From an uncultured Oscillospiraceae bacterium (lineage in GTDB: Bacteria > Bacillota > Clostridia > Oscillospirales > JAAYXM01), in NCBI GenBank assembly GCA_934646115.1, contig CAKUEM010000057.1, positions 1 to 10,144 of the forward strand: a stretch of 10,144 nucleotides of DNA, written 5' to 3'. This document shows, piece after piece, positions 1-5,795 of the stretch. The stretch's first letter is position 1. Each line of letters opens with the position of its first letter. The position numbers were made by a program, and so were the translations under genes. The notes below the pieces were generated by a model that worked only from the letters and a program-made list of their open reading frames with translations, searched no databases and was not told the origin of the DNA.

Positions 1-504
1 GTATGACTGGGCAAAGGATGCGATCGAATCGCTTGCGAAAGACGGTGCGATCAAGGGAACAAGCGCAGGATGCGATATTGCGAGAGCGGATTTTGCGCTC
101 TTGGTGATGCGCGCGCTTCGCCTGGAGGCAGAATCATTTGCCGATGTGAAGCCGAGTGATTATTTCGCGGAAGAGCTTGCGGTTGCCAAGGCGTGTGGGA
201 TTATCCGCGGCGTTGGGGATAATCAATGCAACCCGCGCGGAAAGATCACGCGCGAAGATATGATGACCATGATCAAACGGGCGTTGGAATTGGTGGCTAT
301 GACATGGAACAGGCGGACGCCGATGTGCTGAATCGCTTTAACGGTCGTGATCAGCTCTCTGACTACGCGGCAGACGCTGCGGCAACGCTTGTACGTAACG
401 GCTTGGTTGCGGGCGCAGACGGAGCACTGCGGACTAAAGCGAATACAACAAGAGCAGAGGTTGCTGTGTCGCTGCATCGCGCAATCAGTCGGCTGGCAAA
501 ATAA
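1..504 (+). pseudogene. SLH-domain surface protein, C-terminal part, frameshifted (left end outside window)
   Basis: The reading frame entering the window at base 2 encodes the end of one S-layer homology (SLH) repeat (YDWAKDAIESLAKDGAIKGT, then an ARADFALLVMRAL segment) and a complete second one (SFADV... AKACGIIRGVG... KITREDMMTMIKRALEL). It then loses register and stops at 329-331 after a non-SLH tail. The third repeat continues in another frame, from GYDMEQADADVLNRF through LVRNGLVAGADGAL to TRAEVAVSLHRAIS, ending at 504. One base added near 293-294 would restore a continuous three-SLH C-terminus. SLH triplets are known to bind pyruvylated secondary cell-wall polymers and anchor proteins to the surface; the function of the rest of the protein is not visible. 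Either a real mutation or an assembly error would explain the break. Confidence 0.85.
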
Positions 505-528
505 TTCTTTTGTTTCTCCTCCTTTTCC

Positions 529-576
529 GGGGATGTGCAGGATGCGCTGCACATCCCCAAAATTTCCGATTTTTTA
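529..576 (+). terminator. Rho-independent terminator after the SLH gene
   Basis: A perfect 12-bp inverted repeat (529-540 with 547-558, GGGGATGTGCAG / CTGCACATCCCC) has a 6-base loop and is followed by AAAATTTCCGATTTTTT. The stem is strong. The T-run is delayed rather than immediate, so efficiency is uncertain. It lies 24 bases after the SLH stop codon. Confidence 0.75.
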
Positions 577-619
577 TCTGCTTTGAGTTTAGCTTTAGCT
601 TAAGAAAGAGAGAACATTT

Positions 620-1150
620 ATGATCCTCGATATTCATATCCACTTGATGGGGCGAGCGCTTTAGGTTTCCGGCGTGCGGCTCCTGCCTGGGTTTCACGGG
701 TATCGGATGGGGGATGCGCGGCTGGGAAGCTTGCGTCTCCTGCTGGAAGAACTGCGTTTGCCGCTTTTTCTGACGCTGCGCATGGAGGATGAGCGCATCA
801 CATATTTGATGCAGCCGCAGGATATTCCGCTTTGGGATCTCAGTATGTTTGCGGCGAAGTATCCGAATATTTGCTGTGTAATGCGCGCTGTTTTGAGCTG
901 TGCTGGCTTTCTGATACGATGCGGGAATATGAGAATCTCCATGCAGATTGCTCCGGGTTAAAAAACGGATTGTTCGGCATGGATGAGGTGCAAGATCCGT
1001 TGATCCAAAGCCGACTGGTTTATGGGTCGCTCGCACCGCTTTTGTGCATGAAGAGCACAATTTTGCTGCTTGACCGGGCAAATATCGCACAGGCGCAGAG
1101 AGACGATTTATTCTGCAAAAAACTTTTTGGCGTTTGCAGAGCGGAGCAGA
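620..1150 (+). pseudogene. Amidohydrolase-type metal-dependent hydrolase relic
   Basis: The sequence starts like an amidohydrolase of the TIM-barrel superfamily: ATG at 620 gives MILDIHIHLMG, with the metal-binding HxH of strand 1, after a purine-rich AAGAAAGAGAGA. The frame stops at 662-664 (TAG). In the same frame, 665-870 reads SGVRLLPGFHGYRMGD, then LEELRLPLFLTLRMEDER and QPQDIPLWDL, which are typical of the middle of these proteins. The remainder (CNARCFELCWLSDTMREY, ADCSGLK, then SRLVYGSLAPLL and KKLFG at about 1125) is in another frame, so there is a frameshift near 870. Roughly 80-100 residues expected between the HxH and GVRLLP are absent, implying an internal deletion as well. No stop follows KKLFG in frame, so the 3' end is approximate. 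The gene is almost certainly non-functional. Confidence 0.75.
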
Positions 1151-1178
1151 GGCGCGAGCGCCGTGTGATGCATGATAT

Positions 1179-1215
1179 AAAAAGACAGGCCGCCTTGCTT
1201 TTTGGTAAGGCGGCC
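1179..1215 (-). terminator. Terminator of the cotJABC operon
   Basis: On the minus strand, a 9-bp GC-rich stem (GGCCGCCTT / AAGGCGGCC, 1215-1207 with 1196-1188) is followed by TGTCTTTTT at 1187-1179. It begins 27 bases after the cotJC stop codon, the expected place for operon termination. Confidence 0.8.
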
Positions 1216-1242
1216 ATGTTGATGCGATATTTAGCGCGGCGG

Positions 1243-1839
1243 TCAGCGGTCAAAGGCGGGGTTGAACGCATAGAAATTTTTAGAATCCAGATGCTCGCGC
1301 ACTTGACCGAGCGCCTCGCCGAAGCGCTGGAAATGCACGATTTCGCGCTCGCGCAGGAATTTGAGCGGGTCGCGCACATCCGGATCGTCGACCAGGCGGA
1401 GCAGGTTATCATACGTCGTGCGCGCCTTTTGCTCTGCTGCGAGGTCCTCGGTCAGGTCGGTGATCGGGTCGCCGGTAGATTGCAGCGTATTGGTAGAGAA
1501 CGGAACGCCGGACGCGGCGCATGGCCACACGCCGGTGGTATGATCCGCGAAATACGCATCAAAGCCCGAACGGCGGATCTCCTCGATCGAGAGGTTGCGC
1601 GTCAGCTGATGCACGATCGCGCCGATCATCTCCGCATGCCCCAGCTCTTCGCTGCCCACGTCGGTCAGCGTGCCCTGCACCGTGCGGTAGGGCATGCTGT
1701 AGCGCTGGTTTAAATAGCGCGTGGCTGCGCCGAGCTCGCCGTCCGGACCGCCGAGCTGCGTAATGATGACCTTCGCCATCGCGGCGTTCGGCGTTTTGAT
1801 TTTTACCGGGTATTCAAGCTTTCTTTCATAAATCCACAT
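1243..1839 (-). CDS. cotJC: Spore coat protein CotJC, manganese-catalase family
   Basis: This 198-residue protein matches CotJC, a di-manganese (non-haem) catalase-family protein of the spore coat. The four-helix-bundle metal ligands are visible: Glu35 (in GGPDGELGA), the E65-x-x-H68 pair (SEELGHAEM), Glu136 (LAAEQKAR) and the E166-x-x-H169 pair (REREIVHFQRF). The metal site therefore looks intact, and peroxide dismutation is plausible although not proven for the spore form. The length is normal for CotJC, which lacks the C-terminal tail of longer Mn-catalases. Its start follows GGAGG located inside the last codons of cotJB, 3 bases after that stop, so translation is coupled. It is the last gene of the operon and is presumably expressed in the mother cell during sporulation. 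Confidence 0.95.
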   Translation of the reverse strand: MWIYERKLEYPVKIKTPNAAMAKVIITQLGGPDGELGAATRYLNQRYSMPYRTVQGTLTDVGSEELGHAEMIGAIVHQLTRNLSIEEIRRSGFDAYFADHTTGVWPCAASGVPFSTNTLQSTGDPITDLTEDLAAEQKARTTYDNLLRLVDDPDVRDPLKFLREREIVHFQRFGEALGQVREHLDSKNFYAFNPAFDR

Positions 1840-1842
1840 GGG

Positions 1843-2106
1843 CTATTCCTCCATTTCCCAGGGCCACGGCGCATCGACCCAGTTCCAGGAATCTGCGCCG
1901 CCCGCGTCAAACAGCGTGAGCGGGCCGTAGGTGTCAACGTATTCTTGATAGGCTGCCTCGCGCGCGTTGCGTTTCTCGTTAAAATAGGCGAGCGCGCGGC
2001 GGTCGGTCGGATGTGTATCCAGGAAAAGGCTGGCCTCGATCACGGCGAAATCCAGCGCGCGCACGCGCCCGAGCAGCTTGCTCTGATCCATTGGCTTCTC
2101 ATTCAT
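1843..2106 (-). CDS. cotJB: Spore coat protein CotJB
   Basis: This 87-residue protein has the CotJB pattern: an N-terminal helix (LLGRVRALDFAVIEASLFLDTHP), the TDRRALAYFNEKRNA segment, and a C-terminal YGPLTLF ... WNWVDAPWPWEMEE tail. CotJB is a small coat-associated protein that in Bacillus depends on the other CotJ proteins for assembly; no enzymatic role is known. The start codon overlaps the cotJA stop in an ATGA junction (2106-2103), and the ribosome binding site GAGGAG lies within the end of cotJA. Both features indicate translational coupling. Nothing looks truncated. Confidence 0.93.
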   Translation of the reverse strand: MNEKPMDQSKLLGRVRALDFAVIEASLFLDTHPTDRRALAYFNEKRNAREAAYQEYVDTYGPLTLFDAGGADSWNWVDAPWPWEMEE

Positions 2107-2303
2107 TTCGAAACCGTCTCCTCTCCGATGAACGGCTTATCAAGCCCGGGAAAAATCGTGCCGCGGCACAGCCCGATCTCCGGCTCGTATACGTCCGCCC
2201 AGATCTGGTCTAAGATGTACGCCATGGCGAGTACCATGTGCGGGCAGCCGCTTGGCGTTGAGGCTTCCGGCTGCTGAACCGGAGGCTTCTTGTTGTCGCT
2301 CAT
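2103..2303 (-). CDS. cotJA: Spore coat associated protein CotJA
   Basis: This 66-residue protein matches CotJA: a short variable N-terminus (MSDNKKPPVQQPEASTPSG) followed by the conserved CPHMVLAMAYILDQIWADVY ... GLCRGTIFPGLDKPFIGEE core. CotJA is a small coat component required for assembly of CotJC. The start at 2303 is supported by AAGGAG 8 bases upstream (2317-2312). It is the first gene of a cotJA-cotJB-cotJC operon in the canonical order, transcribed away from the citrate synthase promoter region. Confidence 0.93.
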   Translation of the reverse strand: MSDNKKPPVQQPEASTPSGCPHMVLAMAYILDQIWADVYEPEIGLCRGTIFPGLDKPFIGEETVSK

Positions 2304-2331
2304 ATTTCAGACTCCTTAGAAGAAATTAAGC

Positions 2332-2345
2332 TGCGCATTTGCGCA
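2332..2345. repeat. TGCGCA-TT-TGCGCA repeat in the cotJ leader
   Basis: Two copies of the self-complementary hexamer TGCGCA are separated by TT, giving a 14-base near-palindrome. It falls just downstream of the predicted cotJ transcription start and could be an operator or a small leader hairpin. In DNA rich in GCGC this could also be chance. Confidence 0.35.
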
Positions 2346-2355
2346 TCTCATTGGC

Positions 2356-2381
2356 AGTGTATGCGCGCGGGCAGGAGGGCG
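2356..2381 (-). promoter_or_regulatory. Candidate sporulation (sigma-E/K type) promoter for cotJABC
   Basis: On the minus strand, CATACACT at 2363-2356 matches the sigma-E -10 consensus (CATACAnT) and the CATA core of sigma-K. An AC dinucleotide lies 17 bases upstream (2381-2380), as in sigma-K -35 elements, but there is no good sigma-E -35 (ATA-type) match because the upstream DNA is very GC-rich. The predicted start of transcription would leave a leader of about 45 bases before cotJA. The B. subtilis cotJ operon is known to be sigma-E dependent, which makes this placement reasonable. Confidence 0.45.
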
Positions 2382-2498
2382 TGTCTGCCGCTGCCTGCGT
2401 TTGCTGCGCATTTTCGGTGCTTTTGGGATCAAATCCGCCGGCTTGACGTGCTTTTTTGCGCGCAAAGCTTTAAAAAAATTTGCCTTGTTCTGTCGGTT

Positions 2499-2523
2499 TT
2501 TGCAACAGGGTTTTCGTTGCCAA
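2499..2523. repeat. Inverted repeat overlapping the citrate synthase -35 (putative operator 1)
   Basis: TTTGCAAC and GTTGCCAAA arms (exact core GCAAC 2502-2506 with GTTGC 2516-2520, 9-base spacer, and matching T/A flanks apart from one mismatch) surround the -35 hexamer. This spacing and placement are compatible with a dimeric repressor or LysR-type site. The cognate regulator is not in the window. Confidence 0.4.
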
Positions 2524-2545
2524 ATGCGGCGGATTCCTGTATAAT
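2517..2545 (+). promoter_or_regulatory. Sigma-A promoter upstream of citrate synthase
   Basis: TTGCCA (2517-2522), a 17-base spacer and a perfect TATAAT (2540-2545) form a near-consensus vegetative promoter. The predicted start near 2552 gives a leader of about 155 bases before the ATG at 2708, long enough for leader-based or secondary-promoter control. Confidence 0.8.
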
Positions 2546-2598
2546 ATTAACAAGTATGACCCGCAGCGCCGTGTATTTGTTACGAAATTTTGAATAAA

Positions 2599-2639
2599 GG
2601 CAAAAAACGGTTGCCAAATTGCGGAACTTAGGTTAACAT
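2599..2639 (+). promoter_or_regulatory. Second TTGCCA element with inverted repeat (possible second promoter/operator)
   Basis: GGCAA (2599-2603) and TTGCC (2611-2615) form an inverted repeat. The sequence GTTGCCAAATTGCGG at 2610-2624 repeats GTTGCCAAATGCGG from 2516-2529 with one extra T. TTGCCA (2611-2616) is followed after exactly 17 bases by TAACAT (2634-2639), a 4/6 match to a -10 box. It could be a weak second promoter or a second operator copy. Confidence 0.4.
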
Positions 2640-2707
2640 AAAATTACAACGATTGATAAAAAAGCAGCCCTGCGGGCGAATTGAAGAAGGAAAGGGAGCG
2701 AGGAATT

Positions 2708-4078
2708 ATGGCAGGAAACAACCCGTTTACGGAGATCACACCTGAGATCATGGCGTTAACCGAGCTGTGCCAGAAGAACAACCGGATCGATCCGGAGCTC
2801 TATAATAAATATGAAGTGAAACGCGGGCTGCGTGATTTAAACGGGCGCGGCGTATTGACCGGCTTAACCGAGATTTCGGAGGTGCGCTCCAGCACGACGG
2901 ACGCAGAGGGCAATAGCATCCCCTGCGCGGGCAAGCTGTTTTATCGCGGCTATGATGTGGAGCAGCTGGTGCGCGGCTTCACGCAGGACGGGCGCTTTGG
3001 CTTTGAAGAGACCTGCTATTTGCTGCTGTTCGGTGAGCTGCCGGATCGGCGCGCGCTTTCGGATTTTTCCGCGATGCTTTCGCAATACCGTTCGCTGCCG
3101 ACCAGCTTTGTGCGCGATATTATCATGAAAGCGCCAAGCTCTGACATGATGAACACGCTGGCGCGCAGCGTACTCACGCTGTATTCCTATGACGATTGCG
3201 CGGACGATATTTCCATCCCGAACGTGCTGCGGCAGTCGATGCAGCTGATCGCGCTGTTCCCGATGCTTTCGGTTTACGGTTATCAGGCATATCGCCACTA
3301 TCACGATGGGCAGAGCCTATTTATCCACCCGCCGGTGGCGGAGCTGTCCACGGCGGAGAACATTCTGCATATCCTCCGGGCGGACAGTAAATATACCGAG
3401 CTGGAGGCGCGCATTCTGGATATCGCGCTTGTTTTGCATGCGGAGCATGGCGGCGGCAACAACTCTACGTTTACCACGCATGTGGTCTCCTCGTCGGGCA
3501 CGGATACGTATTCCGCGGTCGCCGCGTCGCTCGGGTCGCTCAAGGGGCCGAAGCATGGCGGCGCGAACATCAAGGTCGTGCGCATGTTTGAGGACCTCAA
3601 GGCGAACGTGCATGATTGGACGGATGAGGACGAGATCAAGCGGTATCTGAAGGCACTGCTGCATAAAGAGGCGTTTGACCGCTCGGGGCTGATTTATGGC
3701 ATGGGGCATGCGGTGTATTCGCTGTCTGACCCGCGCGCGAATATTTTTAAGGGCTTTACAAAGAGCCTTTCTGAGGAAAAGGGGCGCAGCGAGGAGTTTG
3801 CGCTCTATTCGCTCATCGAGCGGCTTGCGCCGCAGGTGATCGCGGATGAACGGCGCATCTATAAGGGCGTGAGCTGCAATATCGATTTCTACAGCGGATT
3901 TGTTTATAGCATGCTCGACCTGCCGCTTGAGCTGTATACGCCGATTTTTGCCATCGCGCGCATCGCGGGCTGGAGCGCGCACCGTATCGAAGAGCTGATC
4001 AACGCGGGCAAAATTATCCGTCCCGCATACCGCAACGTCCTGCCCGAGCGGGAATATTGCGCGCTTGACGCGCGATAA
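2708..4078 (+). CDS. gltA: Citrate synthase (long clostridial type)
   Basis: This 456-residue protein should condense oxaloacetate with acetyl-CoA to give citrate, the entry step of the oxidative TCA branch toward 2-oxoglutarate and glutamate. Family landmarks appear in order: FYRGYDVEQLV, FEETCYLLLFGELP, HAEHGGG (His244/His247), GPKHGGANIKV with catalytic His283, GMGHAVYSLSDPRA with His334, and NIDFYSG with catalytic Asp393. The GHAVY variant and the extra N-terminal 30-40 residues are, from memory, usual for the roughly 450-residue clostridial subfamily; 2-methylcitrate activity cannot be excluded. I chose ATG 2708, preceded by purine-rich AAGGGAGCGAGG, over an upstream in-frame TTG at 2681 that would translate the ribosome binding site. 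It appears monocistronic: a new promoter precedes the next gene. Confidence 0.93.
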   Translation: MAGNNPFTEITPEIMALTELCQKNNRIDPELYNKYEVKRGLRDLNGRGVLTGLTEISEVRSSTTDAEGNSIPCAGKLFYRGYDVEQLVRGFTQDGRFGFEETCYLLLFGELPDRRALSDFSAMLSQYRSLPTSFVRDIIMKAPSSDMMNTLARSVLTLYSYDDCADDISIPNVLRQSMQLIALFPMLSVYGYQAYRHYHDGQSLFIHPPVAELSTAENILHILRADSKYTELEARILDIALVLHAEHGGGNNSTFTTHVVSSSGTDTYSAVAASLGSLKGPKHGGANIKVVRMFEDLKANVHDWTDEDEIKRYLKALLHKEAFDRSGLIYGMGHAVYSLSDPRANIFKGFTKSLSEEKGRSEEFALYSLIERLAPQVIADERRIYKGVSCNIDFYSGFVYSMLDLPLELYTPIFAIARIAGWSAHRIEELINAGKIIRPAYRNVLPEREYCALDAR

Positions 4079-4138
4079 GCGCCGCGCAAAATCCCGCATA
4101 GCTTACACATTTTGATAAAAAATTACAAGAAAAAGGGC

Positions 4139-4167
4139 TTGCGTTTGCGCAGGAAATATGGTATTAT
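4139..4167 (+). promoter_or_regulatory. Sigma-A promoter for the HAD hydrolase / guanylate kinase unit
   Basis: TTGCGT (4139-4144), a 17-base spacer and TATTAT (4162-4167) lie about 50 bases before the ATG at 4215. The -35 matches 4/6 and the -10 5/6 of consensus. It suggests that the two downstream genes are transcribed independently of citrate synthase. Confidence 0.65.
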
Positions 4168-4214
4168 CCTAGCGGAAAACAAAGGCGAAATGTTTGGCGA
4201 ACCGGGAGTGTTTC

Positions 4215-4868
4215 ATGGGAAAAGCGGTTATTTTTGATATGGATGGCGTGCTGATCGACAGCGAGCCGCTCTATTATCGGGCAGATCAGCAGATGTTTGA
4301 GCGGCTGGGCATCCCGTTTACGCGCGCGGATGTGCAGGGGCTGGTCGGCGTGAACAGCCGCGCCGGTGCTGCGGGGATCCTGCAGCGGCATCCGGAGCTT
4401 TGCTGTTCGGTGGAGGAGTTAGACGCGATTTATCGCGAGAGCCTGCTCGGCGCGCTGAAAAACAACCCCGCGCTTTGCCTGATCGATGGCGTTTCTGATT
4501 GGATCGCGGCGCTTCGGCGCGATGGGTATCGCATGGCGATCGCCTCGTCGTCTACCGCGCCGATGGTTTCTTATATAGTAGAGCGGTTTGCGCTTGACCG
4601 CGTGATGGGCGCGGTGATCCACGGCGAAATGGTGCGCGTGGCGAAGCCTGATCCGGAGATTTTTCTGCTTGCGGCAGAGCGGATCGGGATGCAGCCTAAG
4701 CATTGCACCGTGATTGAGGATTCTACGTTTGGAATCCGCGCTGCAAAGGCGGCGGGGATGCGCTGCCTCGCCTATACCGGCGCGAATGTGCATCATCTGG
4801 ATAATTCTGAGGCGGATGCCCGGTTTGACGCGTATACAGAAGAAAATTATGATAAATATTTTGGCTAA
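4215..4868 (+). CDS. HAD-superfamily hydrolase, beta-phosphoglucomutase-like
   Basis: This 217-residue haloacid dehalogenase (HAD) phosphatase or phosphomutase carries all four motifs. Motif I is FDMDGVLIDSEP, with nucleophile Asp8 and acid/base Asp10. Motif II is IASSS (Ser111-113). The motif III lysine is Lys144 (VAKPDPEIF), and motif IV is IEDSTFGIRAAKAAGM (Glu168-Asp169). The helical C1 cap between residues about 17 and 85 is typical of the beta-phosphoglucomutase/phosphatase subgroup, which acts on small sugar phosphates in the cytoplasm; the exact substrate cannot be read from the sequence. ATG 4215 is preferred because GGGAG lies 6 bases upstream and the protein then begins directly with strand 1; an in-frame TTG at 4194 would include the ribosome binding site. 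The guanylate-kinase-like gene starts 21 bases after the stop, so they are likely co-transcribed. Confidence 0.88.
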   Translation: MGKAVIFDMDGVLIDSEPLYYRADQQMFERLGIPFTRADVQGLVGVNSRAGAAGILQRHPELCCSVEELDAIYRESLLGALKNNPALCLIDGVSDWIAALRRDGYRMAIASSSTAPMVSYIVERFALDRVMGAVIHGEMVRVAKPDPEIFLLAAERIGMQPKHCTVIEDSTFGIRAAKAAGMRCLAYTGANVHHLDNSEADARFDAYTEENYDKYFG

Positions 4869-4889
4869 ATAAGCGTGGGGATGGAAAAC

Positions 4890-5447
4890 ATGCTGATTAT
4901 TCTCTCGGGCAGCTCCGGAGTTGGGAAAAATACGATCATCAACCGGATGCTGGAGGAGTGCGACAATTTGGAACTGATGCCTACGGTGACCACGCGCGGC
5001 ATGCGCGAGGGGGAGAGCCAGGGCAAGCCCTATGTGTTTGAAACGCGCGAGGGCTTTCAGGCGATGATCGATCGCGGCGAAATGGTGGAATATTGCGAGA
5101 TCCACGGTAATTTGTATGGCACAAATCGCCGGATATTAGAAGAAAAAAGCGCCGGCGGCAAGATCTTGATCAAGGATATCGACGTGGAGGGCACGCTGAA
5201 TTTAATGAAGCTGCTTCCGGATGTGATCTCGATTTATTTAAAGCCGGTGTCGAAAGAGCAGCTGGTCGAGCGGCTGCGCGGGCGCGGCGAAACGGAGATC
5301 GAGCTGCGGCTGCGCCGGTATGAATACGAGGAGCAGATGGCGGAGCATTATAATTATGTGCTGGTCAATGATAAAATGGAAGACACGATCGCAAGGATCT
5401 ATACGATTATAGAGAAAAAGGCGAAGCTGCATCGGCGCGCGCTGTGA
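4890..5447 (+). CDS. Guanylate kinase-like protein
   Basis: This 185-residue protein resembles guanylate kinase (GMP + ATP to GDP + ADP). The P-loop is LSGSSGVGKNT (residues 5-15). It is followed by the GMP-binding region VTTRGMREGE, EYCEIHGNLYGTNRR, DIDVEGTLNLMK, a lid segment LRGRGETE and YNYVLVND near the C-terminus. Length and motif order fit the family. The P-loop has Asn14 after Lys13, where Ser/Thr normally coordinates Mg2+, and Ser8 where Pro is common. It may be a second copy or a divergent kinase rather than the housekeeping Gmk. Start choice: ATG 4890 puts strand 1 at the N-terminus with a weak GGATGG before it; ATG 4881 or GTG 4875, in frame, are alternatives. It follows the HAD gene by 21 bases. 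Confidence 0.82.
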   Translation: MLIILSGSSGVGKNTIINRMLEECDNLELMPTVTTRGMREGESQGKPYVFETREGFQAMIDRGEMVEYCEIHGNLYGTNRRILEEKSAGGKILIKDIDVEGTLNLMKLLPDVISIYLKPVSKEQLVERLRGRGETEIELRLRRYEYEEQMAEHYNYVLVNDKMEDTIARIYTIIEKKAKLHRRAL

Positions 5448-5456
5448 TCAGCGCGC
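5437..5456. repeat. Hairpin over the stop codon of the guanylate kinase-like gene
   Basis: GCGCGCTG (5437-5444) and CAGCGCGC (5449-5456) form a perfect 8-bp stem whose 4-base loop TGAT contains the TGA stop codon. No T-run follows, so it is not a classical terminator; it could slow ribosomes or protect the 3' end. It begins a series of inverted repeats in the following spacer. Confidence 0.6.
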
Positions 5457-5733
5457 AATGAAAGTTGCGCAAGACCTTGCGGCGCAAGGGGCTTTTCAAA
5501 ACAGCGGCGCGGCTGTGCTGCCCGTGCATGGGCGGCGAGAAACCGCGTTGCGGTGCATGGGGCAGCGCCTTGGCAGACCGGGAAAATCGCGGCAGGTCAG
5601 GAACAGGGCGGCATGGCTGCCGCGCGCTTCGGCATGGCCTACCTGCTTGAAACGGGGCATTACTTCGCTGTTTTGAGCGGGCGGAGGGGGCGCAGCCGGG
5701 CAAAAAATGCGTGGGGACAACCTCCCTTTTTTT
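5448..5733 (+). other. GC-rich spacer with multiple inverted repeats and T7 tail (possible structured RNA / 3' UTR)
   Basis: No frame on either strand gives a recognisable protein, although several short ORFs exist. Several potential hairpins occur in succession: CCTTGCG/CGCAAGG (5475-5489), GCTGCCC/GGGCAGC (5517-5523 with 5560-5566) enclosing TGCA/TGCA and GCGG/CCGC pairs, and GCGGCA-TGGC-TGCCGC (5608-5623), which lies inside GCAGGT/ACCTGC (5592-5597 with 5641-5646). The spacer ends in CCTCCC plus seven Ts. I do not recognise tmRNA, RNase P, 6S or SRP RNA signatures. High GC alone could produce much of this pairing, so an RNA gene is only a possibility. Confidence 0.4.
5683..5733 (+). terminator. 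Branched terminator before the ROK regulator gene
   Basis: GGAGG (5683-5687) can pair with CCTCC (5721-5725), enclosing a CGCA/TGCG stem (5691-5694 with 5708-5711), and the structure is directly followed by C and TTTTTTT (5727-5733). The outer stem is short and the enclosed loops are large, so the fold is less certain than the T-run. Confidence 0.5.
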
Positions 5734-5753
5734 GTGAAAAATATTTAAATAGC

Positions 5754-5776
5754 ATTTAGCAATAGAATTTAGCAAT
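5754..5776. repeat. ATTTAGCAAT direct repeat upstream of the ROK regulator
   Basis: ATTTAGCAAT occurs at 5754-5763 and again at 5767-5776, a 13-base period, inside an AT-rich stretch between the upstream terminator and the ribosome binding site. A further TAGCAT precedes the first copy. Placement directly before a repressor gene suggests an autoregulatory operator. I see no confident sigma-A promoter here: TAGAAT at 5763-5768 lacks a good -35. Confidence 0.4.
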
Positions 5777-5795
5777 TTGAGAGAGGGGTTAGGAT

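Noticed and set aside
485..1090. 201-codon minus-strand ORF
   Set aside because: It runs antisense to the SLH terminator and amidohydrolase relic and shows no recognisable motif; its length reflects few stops in GC-rich DNA.
832..1713. 293-codon plus-strand ORF
   Set aside because: Its first part is the frameshifted tail of the amidohydrolase relic; from about 1240 on it is the antisense of cotJC, whose metal-ligand motifs are clear on the minus strand. The join is accidental read-through.
2361..2617. Short ORFs on both strands in the cotJ-citrate synthase spacer
   Set aside because: They overlap the promoter elements, lack ribosome binding sites and resemble no protein I know.
4057..4090. 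Possible terminator at the end of citrate synthase (TTGC, GCGCTT / AAGCGC, GCAA arms)
   Set aside because: The stem has a 3-base bulge and no T-run follows, so it is not supported as a terminator; GCGC-rich DNA gives such pairs readily.
3317..4099. 260-codon minus-strand ORF opposite citrate synthase
   Set aside because: Arg-rich antisense shadow of a gene with all catalytic residues on the plus strand. The same reasoning removes the long minus-strand ORFs at 4419-5105, 5910-6824, 6930-7811 and 8760-9644.
5448..5733. Known RNA genes (SRP RNA, RNase P, 6S, tmRNA) in the structured spacer
   Set aside because: A GGTCAGGAA stretch near 5595 recalls SRP RNA, but the following GGAAGGAGCAG-type loop is missing, and no hallmark of the others is present.
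5407..5775. 122-codon minus-strand ORF and overlapping short plus-strand ORFs in the GC-rich spacer
   Set aside because: Composition is Arg/Pro/Ala-rich with no motif, no ribosome binding site, and the ORFs cross the T7 tail and the end of the guanylate kinase-like gene.
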